A DNA stretch of 33,965 nucleotides from Agrocybe praecox (lineage: Eukaryota; Basidiomycota; Agaricomycetes; Agaricales; Agrocybaceae). Below are positions 21,034 through 31,266 of the stretch, piece by piece (position 1 is the stretch's first letter; each line of letters begins with the position of its first letter). Made by a program: the position numbers and the translations under genes. The DNA lies in contig CAXHKQ010000027.1 in assembly GCA_964017145.1 (NCBI GenBank), positions 1 to 33,965 on the forward strand, given 5' to 3'. The notes beneath the pieces were generated by a model. It worked only from the letters and a program-made list of their open reading frames with translations. It had not been told where the DNA came from and did no database searches.

Positions 21034-23947
21034 CTATTCTCCTCCAGTTATTCTCTGCAAGTACACATATACCGCTCGACGAAGATGAGCTGCTCGGATA
21101 GGTATTAAGTCCTGTAAGTCTCCTGCGTAGAGACTGTCTCGTCGGCAGTGTTCAACTACACCTTCGTCCTTGCCGCAGAGAGGCAAAAAGGCGATCAGGT
21201 ACCCTGAGAGAAGGGTACAGATTTCCAGGATGTCGGCTTCTTCTGAAGCCCGTGGTATTTTCCAAAACCACTTCCCTTTCTTGAAATAGGTTCCAGCAGA
21301 GACGCTACATCGATCGTCGTGCTCCATTAACTCTGAGACGACGGGGTGCTCTTTGATGAGATGTTCGACTGCGACTTGAGTGGCATGTTGACCATGAACT
21401 TTATCTTTGACGCTGTTGTCCGATCTGGAGTCGAAATCCGAGTCAGAATCTGAGTGATCGTCATCATCCTCTATGATTGGCAGGGCTCCACCATTATCTG
21501 CACAAAAAGATTTCTGACCTCGCCATTCTCCCAGTGCAATGTGAGTCTCCAGGGAGTTGAGACAGTAAGCCACAGCCTGTGCGTACATCTCCTCTGCAGA
21601 GACCCCTGACCTTGTCGGATCACGTATAAACTCAACCAAGTACTGTCTATATTGGGACGTCAGCGGACGATTCCAGGGTCCCCAGAGTCTCATTCCAAGT
21701 GGTTGAGGAGCACCAGCCGAAATGTCGACTATATCCTCTGGAAAGAGAACACTCCCTTCTCTTGGTAGGCGCCTTTGCACTTCGGGCATTAATTTATGTG
21801 TACCTGCGTGACAGGTGAGGGCGAGGAGGAAATAAAAGGTCGGTTTTGGGATAATGTCGTGATATCTCTGGATATCACGCAACAAGCTCTGATCGAGCTC
21901 ACGCATATGATGAATGCGAAGGTCTGTCCAATCTTTATCTTCCACAGACTTGCGGAATTATCAATCAGTATAGCTGGAAGAGTTAAATTAGAACGATGCG
22001 GACTCACTAGCCTGCCCAATAAATCAATGAAAGCGGAGACAAAGGTTCGGACAAACATGATCTGGTGCGTTGATGGAAAATCATGGGAAAAAATATCGTA
22101 AAACGTGAAGCGCTTGACATAGGAGAACAATTCTCTCGTCTTTGGGCATTCCGTCGACAGTGCAGCAAAAATTACGTATAAAAAGCAGGGGAAGAAAACA
22201 CTAAAGCGGTGCCTGTGATTCATTTGAGCTGTGTGTTACCATTTTCTCTTTTAGAATAGAGAAAATTACGTGTAAATATTAGAAGGGTACTCACACAAGC
22301 TTGGTATGTGCCGAAAACAGTTAATTACGTGCCTGTGTACTTCGACATCGATGTTGATATGAAACTGCTTCGACCTCAAAGGATCCCAGAAAAAGTCCTG
22401 CAAAGACGCATGCAGAATGTTAATATATTCGTTACCATAGACATCTCCAAAAGAAACGAGTGATCCAAGGTCGCAAAATAGTAGCCTTAATTCCCCTTCA
22501 TATAAACCTAAAAATGATTCGATTTCACCTCGTAATAATTTGCGATCGACCTGCCAGGACCAGATGAAGATTAATCCAAACACCTGTAGAACTTTGTTGA
22601 TGGTGTCACTGCCCTGTTCCACGGAGGACAGGACTTGGATATAGAGAGAATCGAGTTCAGCGAAGGGAAGCTCCGTATCTGGCGATCGCAACTCGAGAAC
22701 CATTTCGAGGCGATGATCTGGTCGATGTCGAATGGACTGCACAAATTTGATGACCGTTGCGGCATAAATAAATTGCCCTGATGATTTTCGCACTAGTGCA
22801 GCGATGGTCTCTTCTCCAGGCCAGTTATCCCATCCCGGCGCATTTGCATCGATATATGGATGATCCTCCTTAATCTTCTCGAAGTTGTCACATAGATATA
22901 CCCGAATATCGTCGTCCGGGAGATATTCGTTGTCCAGAACAAGACGCGTGTGGATGTCTCTCATGGATTTAGAGTTAAAAGTCGTATTTATATCATGTTC
23001 GGGCCTGCTCGCGATAAGGAATATGATGGGCAGGTGGAACTGACGTACACCGTTGGATATCATGTCGAGTATTTGCCTCTGTGTTCGCCTATCAATGCAT
23101 TCATCCAATCCGTCGATGACAAACATACGATAGTAATTCTTGTTTGAGACAGAATAGCCATTTGACTGGACTAGTTCGCTGAGAGGATCCACTAGGATTC
23201 GTTGGAACTGACAAGCAATTGATCGGGTAAAGATGAGAGGGTCGGAGTCGATTGCCTTGATCAAAAGAGCCTGTACTTCCGGTAGGAAGAAGTACATCTG
23301 ATATGCGAGCGTCGCAACGAGCGGTCGTCCGTGATTACGAGTCGGGTCGGATTTTCCAAAGAAGAAACTTCCGAGGATGCGTCCTTGTTTTTCGTACAGC
23401 TCTATTACGCTTCGTGCAATAGAGGATTTTCCTGCTCCAGCAGCACCAGTGAGCCACAAAAGAAAACTATCCCAAGTCTCCGGGTCGCAACTAAAGATCC
23501 AATCTTTTATCTTCTGCATCACCGCCACTCTGGTATTCTGGTGACACTTTGGGGAATCAAATTGATCACCGGAGTTGTGGAAAGCGCTAGGCGCGACTGC
23601 CTCTTTTAGTATTGTAAAAGACTTGGCTATGAATATCGACGTTCAGGTATGCACGAGTCTGAACGTCGAGATACGAATATTAACTTACATTCGTGTAATG
23701 GCCTTGGTTGATATTGCGATATGTTTTGAGTAAATGTACCCCCTGTGACGTTGATATCCGACAGAGGACTTTCTACATAAAACATTGTAGTTTCATTCGG
23801 GGAGCGGTATTGGCCAGAAGATGCAGAATCAAGGGAATTGTGTCTCGTTGATAGAGGCGGTCGTGTACTAGAGCGGGAGATAGTTCCAAGTCTATCCCTA
23901 CGAGAATGACCTCTGGACGATGAGGATGAGCTAAGATTAACATTCAT
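21034..23947 (-). CDS. NLR-B: intact NACHT-type NLR with unclassified C-terminal region
   Basis: Exons 23947-23689, 23626-22295, 22228-22008 and 21948-21034 join in phase to 908 residues. Residues 1-60 are Ser/Arg-rich, and DINVTGGTFTQN lies at 64-75. A conserved AFHNSGDQFDSPKCHQNTR linker precedes the NTPase. The P-loop is TGAAGAGKSS (146-155), Walker B is VIDGLDEC (256-263) and IASRPEHDI follows at about 291-299. These mark a NACHT-family STAND ATPase, which in fungi acts as an intracellular switch for non-self or stress sensing. After the NTPase comes a helical region, then a C-terminal part with an acidic tract (EDDDDHSDSDSDFDS) and the FLPLCGK...HCRRDS...YLQR end shared with NLR-A and NLR-C. 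I see no WD40, TPR or ankyrin repeats. It is the only complete receptor in the cluster. Acceptors of introns 2 and 3 were chosen by phase. Confidence 0.88.
23636..23669. other. Hairpin inside the first intron of NLR-B
   Basis: Perfect 11 bp arms tcgacgttcag and ctgaacgtcga enclose a 12-nt loop, inside the 62 bp intron (23627-23688). The stem could bring donor and acceptor together or hinder splicing. It may also be chance. Confidence 0.5.
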
Positions 23948-24821
23948 CGCCCAAGCTCGGGGAAAAAAGTACTTCTTTGCTGAATACTGAAATGGGGAGG
24001 AAGCAGCAAAAGGGGTAAAAGAGAATGAGTGAACCTGGGAAGGTTACCTGCATGACCGCTATGAAAGACATGTCAAATTAAAATATATCGATTGGTCCCA
24101 CACCTGCATTGCCATGGTAAAATAATGAAGGTCTGACGGTGCCGGTGAGACTTGACTTACTTCCGAACGTTTCAATGGAAACATTATTTTTGAAGGAATG
24201 GTTCGCTAAGCGGACTTTGAAACGGAGATTTACATTTTACTAACCGAAACCCCATTTGGTATTCCGTGAGAATGTCACCAACGCATTCTTGATGACGCGA
24301 CTTGTTCAAGTACAGTACTTCCAGTTTATTTATGAATCTTCATGAACTTCTAAACGATGAGGCACCTGAGGCCTGCGAGGCCATCCCCCATAAACCCGGT
24401 GCAGTGTTTATTAGAGAGCATATCGAAATCAGTACCCTGACGCTTGTCTTTTTTCAAGTTCCTCTCCCAGCTTCGCATCCTTATTTCTTTGGGTCTTTCA
24501 TCCGAGGATCCACTGGACAACTAGTCTTTGCGACGTCACTTCCCTCCCACCCGACAACGGACACAACTTGGGCATCGAAGTGTCGACCTCTTATTATACC
24601 TTCCCTCCCTAATCAAACCACTCCTCTTACCATTTAGACCGCGTTCAAATATTCGCTGTTCAACGTTCAACGTCAACATTAATGTCAATATCGGTCCTTT
24701 TTTTCGCAGAACTGTACGCCCGCTGTCTAGATCCGGTGTTTTCAAAGCTTTAACGCGTTAGCTTTGGCTGCAGGTTTAGTTTCGCGGTCAGGTTGCGCGA
24801 GGTTTAGCGCGCTAGCGGCTG
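23948..24821. other. NLR-B upstream region and gene-poor stretch
   Basis: The part next to 23948 should carry the NLR-B promoter. No TATA box or other element stands out. An open frame of about 110 codons at 24302-24637 (plus) has no recognisable motif. Overlapping GTTCAACG units appear near 24659-24672, echoing those at 17613. Confidence 0.35.
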
Positions 24822-25056
24822 ACGGCTGCCACTGGGGCCGATATTGTACGTCCCCCTTTTTCTTCGTTTTCTGCATTTTCATCTTTACCTCCTTCCTTCT
24901 TCTCGCAGGGCTCGGAAAGCGCAAGACATCGTGCATCATCCACCGCTTCCTTGTGCCCAACCATCCTCTCACGACCCCTCTCTTCGGCCTCACGCTCAAC
25001 TTGCCAATGCATCTCCTCTTTGTCGTTAAATGTTTAAACACCCATCCGGTGATGCC
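24822..25056 (+). repeat. Duplicated 230 bp segment, copy A
   Basis: This copy matches 26138-26361 at roughly four in five positions by eye. Both contain actggggccgatattgtacg, a pyrimidine tract ending in CAG, then ctcggaaagcgcaaga. The GTACGT to CAG arrangement looks like a conserved intron. The spliced reading (ATGADI|GLGKRK, then HRFLVPNH) is not one I recognise. Confidence 0.65.
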
Positions 25057-26137
25057 TTCGTCATCGACTTCTTCTCTTACCCACTCTCGTTACTAAGTAA
25101 TACACTTACGTTCCTTGATATTTTTTAGGCAGTCAAATGCTAACGCATCCAAGAGTCAACGTCGTCCTGCGTATTGGTGGACCTTCAACTATGCTGGTAG
25201 CTATCCAGTCTCATACCGCCATTCTTCTGCTCCATTTTCTGGTTTAGGTTGCAAGGGTCGGGATGACGGCTAATAGTGATGCTTCACGCCGGCGAAGAGA
25301 GTTTGGAAGTTGGATAGTGGGATGGAGTACGAAGAGATCTGGATCAAAAGAACAAATTGTGCGTCAGTTATAGTCACCCTCATTTCATCCCACCTGATTT
25401 TCCCTCTTGTTCTATCTTCATAGGGCGTCAAACACACCAGCATGTGTGTCCATCATCCACGACCTCAATTATTGGATTTGTTGGTTGTGTATCCCGCTTC
25501 GCGCTCACCGCAACCCATTGTCCATATTACCCTGGTACGAAAACCCCAAATCCAGGCCGCTATGCATATGCTCCTTACGAAGCCTGCCTCCTTCCTTCTT
25601 CTCTCTCGATTGCGGCTCTATGAATTCGTCATTTACCTAGGATTTAATATCGCGTACTCCTCGCCGTCGTTTCGGCCGCCTCAATATGGTGTCCCTCCAA
25701 AGAGAAAGAGCGTACTTCTGTCCATGGTCTGCGCACAGTGATCGTCTCTCGTCGGCGGGTACAACACGTTTATCTTTGCCTTTCTCAGACTCCCTTGATT
25801 CTCGTGGACTTGGTCCAACCTCGATACTGTCTTCGAGTTTTTTTAATCCACAAGTGCGAATTTCAACGTTCTTGGGCTTGACTTATTTTGTACATTCCTC
25901 AACTCTCGAAGATCATTATACTATTGCACATATACTTGATGCTGACGTTCTTTTGCTTCTATGTATAGCCATACTACTCTCCAAGTACATTCATGTGTAA
26001 ATATAATACATGGAGACCCCTTGAACCTCACAAGAGTTGAAGCGCCCTAATCTTATAACGACACAATGATTGGATTTGGCAAAGTTAACACAACGATACA
26101 CGATGACAGGCCGTTGACAGCGTAACCTGTACCAGGA
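25057..26137. other. Spacer between the duplicated segments, nothing supported
   Basis: Pyrimidine-rich plus strand with short open frames and isolated splice-like signals. No phase-consistent chain of exons could be built. Confidence 0.35.
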
Positions 26138-26361
26138 ACGGCTGTTACTGGGGCCGATATTGTACGTCCCCCCTTTTCTTTGTTTCGCGCATTCTCATCT
26201 TCACCTCCTTCATTTTTCTCTCAGGACTCGGAAAGCGCAAGATATCGTGCATCCGCCGCTTCCTTGTGCCTAACCATTCTATCACGCCCCTTCTCTTTGG
26301 CCTCACGCTCAACTGATCAATGCATCTCCTCTTTGTCATTAAAATCCCACCCGGTGATGCC
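26138..26361 (+). repeat. Duplicated 230 bp segment, copy B
   Basis: Direct copy of 24822-25056. It has a 3 bp deletion inside the second exon-like part, a TGA where copy A reads TTG, and loss of seven bases near the end. These changes look like relaxed constraint. Confidence 0.65.
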
Positions 26362-27435
26362 CACACCTTTGTCAAGGACATATGCTAGATTGGCATTAGT
26401 AAAACGATTTTGTATCCTTTTATAAGCTATAGAATCACTGCCTGACCGAGCCCAGAACTCGTGATTTTGCTCGAGCTCCAGCGATAGCTAACTTCCACTG
26501 GCGGTGAGGGCATATCCAAGATCTTACAACCAAGTCTATGCGTGCTAGATGCGAAATATTTTCAGAGACAACCTTTTTCTCCGACCATGAGGAAGAACTA
26601 CCTCTTTGATCATATATTGAGGATCAACAAGATTATCAAACAAGACTGGTCGGCGAAGGGTTTTTGTGCCTCCTGCTCGACTGACGCGATATCTAAATTG
26701 AAAAGGGGAGGACGAAGATCTCGGACGGCATTCCAACTTTGGCGAATCCTCCGCCGAATGAATCTGAATGAACCTGAATGGGTGAGCAGTACTTTAAAAC
26801 CCGTTGGTTGTAAGAACGATGCTGATGTACCGCTCTCGTTATCAGAAAATTTAACTTGATACCCTCCGCAATTTACTATGCCTCCTTTTTTCTTATTTTA
26901 ATCATGGACCTTGAAGCTTGGCGGTCGAATGCAATGTTTGGTGTGTATACGGAATAGACACGAGGTTTCCTTACTCCCGACGTGAAAAAAACATCTTTCC
27001 CGTTCCTTACTACGCACGACTTCATATATCTTTTATAACCAATTTCCTGATCCCCCAGGCAGGGTGTAAATCTGAAAGGAATTTAAGGACCATAGAACCA
27101 CAGTGAAATGGAACGGACAAGACAGCAAAAGTACAAAGGGGTAGAACACACTCGCAAAGGGTTCCGAAGCTGAGGACATGGTGACATTGCAAGCCGTCTC
27201 ACTCTTACCGGGTTCGTTTGTGCCTGATGCAGTAAGGAATTGACTCTCTCATGTTGGGTCTATGTTACTTGCGGTACGTGTGCGTCCTTTACTCGACCAA
27301 TATGTCACTCAATGCGCTGCTTTGTGTGCATGGCTCGTGATACTCTAATATTTATTGGCTGTGAATTAGCTCAACAGCGCATGGAGTCTCACTGGTGCTC
27401 TGATACTATGCCCATTCGATTACACATCCCTTAGT
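26362..27435. other. Gene-poor stretch with one cysteine-containing open frame
   Basis: The frame at 26542-26859 (plus) encodes a helical segment with GFCASCSTDAISKLKRGG and then FQLWRILRRMNLNEPEW. It loosely recalls the C-terminal end of mushroom BTB-domain proteins (Cys-x-x-Cys, helix, Leu-Trp). The resemblance is too weak to call. Nothing else is supported. Confidence 0.25.
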
Positions 27436-28297
27436 CTGCATCAGCTCAAAGCCGGTGAATTTAAAGAAAGCCGTCTCAATAGACAACCAGAAAAAATGGA
27501 GCATAAGATCAATACAGGTGTTAACGAAGTCGTTGCGCTACTGGAATCGAAGTTGAACTCCCAGATGGAAATGAAGTCACAGTTCGAATTTGAATCCCGG
27601 TTGGAAGAGAGGCTTAATGCGCTGAATTCAGAACTCTGGTAACAACGACTCATGGAGAAATACTTTCATTGTCCCAAGCTAAAAGCAGCTTTCCGAAGTC
27701 ATGATGGACACGGCGGTCGCGACTCGCGATAAAACTTCAATTGTTCTATTATTTTCTCCCGATATACTTGCTAGCAGCATCGTATGATCAAAATCAAGGT
27801 AAGAACAAGAAACTCTGCGAACAGGCTCTGCCTAATACTGAATACTGAGTCGATGAGTATAAAGAATGTAGGGCGCAAATTTCGACAGACTAAAACTATA
27901 GAAACGGCATTAAATACGGCTTGTATATCACGACTCAAAGGACGGAGGATATCACGAAGTTGTTATAGCTTCAAAAGAAGACAGCATTACGGCGGCTCAG
28001 AACCGCATGGTAGGATTTTGGATTTTAGTTTTTGATTTTGATCGTTTGATCAATAAGCGTGGCATCGGCTAACCGTTTTCGGACCGTCACCTCAGACCTG
28101 TACCCCCGCCCATCATTGAAACCATTAACGAAGGCATATCTCTGTATACCATCGGGACACCAGAGAAAATCGAGCAAATCTGGACGGTGTCATATAACTC
28201 TACCGCCGTATTTCCAAGCGTACATGTGCGCGCCGCGTGCGAGTGCAGGCGGTACATCACGAGAAATGGACGGTGTCACCATCTTGGCGAGGCTTGA
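27436..28297 (+). pseudogene. Remnant of a coiled-coil gene
   Basis: Three coding-like blocks follow one another on the plus strand. At 27436-27643 there is a charged coiled coil (EKMEHKINTGVNEVVALLES, then ESRLEERLNALNSELW and a stop). Around 27790-27890 a frame reads NKKLCEQALPNTEY, stop, VDEYKECRAQISTD. At about 28072-28297 a frame reads IIETINEGISLYTIGTPEKI and ends in a Cys/His-bearing tail with RNGRCHHLGEA. Stops and phase breaks prevent a single model. The parent family is unknown. Confidence 0.3.
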
Positions 28298-28567
28298 CGG
28301 GACTTCAAAATTTTGAATGAACTCCCACCGTAAATACTTATATCAACTTTCTCATGGCAATTCAATCAATTTTACAGTTAACTCGAGAAAGAAATTTTGT
28401 AGCATACTTTGTATAAGTGCACAATGAATATTGGGACTCAAATTATACCTGATGATTTACTGATATTAGTCTTGTTAAGAAGTTGAACGGTGGGGCTGCA
28501 TATGTCTTCAATATATGCTGCTTATTAAAATTACCATGATCATGAACAGGGATGCCTCTTATGACGA

Positions 28568-31266
28568 CTACCTATAAGGCTGGGAGTGAACTAGGAAAGC
28601 AGCATGACTGGGGTGGCTTCTGCACATTCGATCGAACGCTTGCTGTGCTGCGATTTCCTTCGCATCCTCTTTTTTCCTTGCCCTGCCAATTCCCCATTGG
28701 GTGCCGTCGGACCCTACTGTAAAAATGTTAGATGGTATGGAAATCAGACCTAGGATAGACAGTACAAACATACCATATACTATAACCGTCCAATCTCCTG
28801 CATGGGTTACTGGCTCGACATCATCATACTTCAATCGCATCCCTAATTCGTGAGAAAACTTGTTGAGACGGTGTCGAAAAGCTGAACGCATTGGTAAGCA
28901 CATTTTAGAAAGGCTATGGTCAGAAATTTTTTTAAAAAATATTATCATGACTTACTGCCAGGTTGAAATGGACTATAAGTAGTGCTTTGCTTCTTCGACA
29001 TTTGTGTAATGTCTAGCGCTTTCATTGATATTTCTGTACGCTTCAATTTATCTATAGTAAAATGTGGTGGCCCTGTTGTGAAAGAACCGTCAAATAGCAG
29101 AGAATCCCGTACCATTCATCTTTTCATCCTCGTTTTTTAATGGAAAAGTAATTTTGTTACTGGACGGTTCCATATTCTGCTATAGTAGCGCATAAGAAGT
29201 TGCTTACGTTTGATGCAGGTACACCTACATCAGGTCGACGGAAAGTCATATATCCTGCGTGGCAAAACGTGTTTAGTTTTTTGATACAAATACTATAATG
29301 TTCAATGTAAGCTACCTTTATCCGATGAAACAACAGCACCGGAATCCATTAATCTTTTATAAATGTCCTCCGCGCTCGGGATGCGTAAATCATCCTGCAA
29401 GTAGAAAATCGGTGCTCAGTAGTCGGTCAAGTTAGAAAACCGCAACGGCTCAAGATTCCACATACGGGCTTTAAAATCGATATCCAGTCGCTGTCGCTGG
29501 TGATTATAACTTCAATATTAGGTACACATTTTTCTCGTTCCTGAGACATACAACGCAAGGTTAGGTTGTATGTCCATACAAAAAGGTGTGCATCAAATCT
29601 GACTTACATGACTCTTGTCCCATAGAAAATCATTCAGTGATTTCGATGGATGGCACATCTATAAGTAATTTGAGAAAATAATTGGACTTATTTATGGGAA
29701 ATCAAAACTGACCATAGCTGAAGATACGTTCGGAACCGCGTAGACCAATTGTTGATACTTTGGGCCTTGACCCGAGAAACGCTGCTGGGATGCGCCTGCA
29801 TTTTGAGACCCAGACTTCATCATGGGTATATTTTCTTGAAATCCAACGTCTGATGGGTTATTACTGATGGGTTCTATGAACATATTCTGCTTTAAGCTGT
29901 TCCATGCGTCCTCGGAGAATGTTGCATTAAGTGTGCGTAAAAATACGCATTGATTTGCCCCTGTTGCTGATCCTTGGCTTCCTGAAGATAGCGGTGGCCC
30001 TGACCGAGCCTCACAAGACCCAGCGTGATCCCAAACATGAGAATACTCCCCACTAGTATTGGACCGTACTAGCTTCAGGCGAATTGGCCCTGAAGCTCGT
30101 GAGAAGGCTGCGACTCCCCACTGGCTTGTTTTGGAGAAGCCTGTAACAACACGTATATCTCCATTATCAACTGGATACCCCTTATGGATAGCGTATCGAT
30201 ACCAGCTCACTATGTGGTTGGCTATATGGTCGCAGAGACTTCGAGTGGCAAGAAGATCCTCTGAGCGCATTCCTGAAGGAAGAGCGAGAATGGCTCCTTC
30301 GCTGCTACGGGATTCAAAACAGAGATCCATTCCAATCCTATCGACCGACGGGCTAGTGAAGCTATATCCTGGCTGCTCATTAGCCTTCGTCATGGAGGTA
30401 GGATCAATCGGATGCTCAAGAGGAGTAAAACAGTCGGGTACGCGATCCACGTTTATCTCATGGTCCGCAGCATAACAAATGTTAAACAGAAAATGAAACC
30501 CTCCTGTCGGTAGTAATAGTCCCACGTCACCGACAGAGACACCATGGCAAAGAAACCAAGCGTTGTCTGAACTGGGCTCTGGGACCCAAATTGGCGAGCC
30601 TTGTCCAAGTGTTATAAGGTTATCCCAGTAGACGTCAGCACTGGATCTTTGCTGTAAGGGCCGGGATGCTTCAGGAGACTGATATATCCGTATCTACGGG
30701 AAATGTCAATATATATCTATTAGGAAATCAAATTTCTATGTACTTACAGCTGCGCTCTCTGATTCTGTCTCCCCTTTTTCGGATGCGTCGCGTTCTACCA
30801 ATTAATATACGTTCAGGTATAAATGTGATTATCCGAGATGTGAGCCAACAAGGAACATACCTTGTCTAATAGTAAAAGTACCCCCATGAACAGCAACATT
30901 TCGAGCGCCAGAGAAGAGACCAATCCTGGGAGGTTTCCTATAGCTTATATATCAGTAGGAGCATTGGAAGGTGTAGCGGGAGCTGGATATGAACTTAGAC
31001 TTCTTGTTGGCTAGCTTTTTCTTTTTGGTTCATAATTGTTCAAATATTCAACACAAAGACCAGTCGTATGAACGGACTGTCAACATACCGCAGCTACTAT
31101 ACTATCTTTCTTTTTTCGCCCAGGGTACTCCGTAGGAGTTACAGATGAGATGCGACTGCTTGACGGTTTCTAAAACAATGTAAGGTTTTTCGATCGTGGT
31201 TTGGTTGGTCGTCTGAACATTAATAACACATACTGGATTAACATCTGCTTTTTCGCTTTGTGGCAT
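28568..31266 (-). CDS. 612-residue protein: GGTFT motif, Agaricomycete-expanded core, C-terminal dsRNA-binding motif
   Basis: Minus-strand exons: 31266-31234, 31169-31089, 31020-31001 (tentative), 30937-30861, 30794-30748, 30651-29713, 29658-29608, 29540-29466, 29394-29316, 29254-29208, 29128-29113, 29072-28956, 28881-28774, 28716-28568. They sum to 613 codons with every phase matching. The start is basic (PGRKKKD). RNVAVHGGTFT lies at residues 57-67. The core has YWDNLITLGQGSPIWVPEP, VGDVGLLLPTGG, NGDIRVVTGFSKTSQWG, NQCVFLRTLN, HPSKSLNDFL and VIITSDSDW. I recognise this, from memory, as a core expanded in mushrooms and of unknown function. From about residue 529 there is a dsRBM: RHRLNKFSHELGMRLKYD helix, WTVIVYVGSDG strands and KKEDAKEIAAQQAF helix, so dsRNA binding is likely. 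A separate 100-residue dsRBM gene starting at 29001 is the main alternative. Exons 3 and 11 have weak donors. Confidence 0.75.

Noticed and set aside
24831..25012. GLGKRKTSC as a GTPase-type P-loop
   Set aside because: The spacing and residues do not match GxxxxGK[ST], and no other GTPase motif follows.
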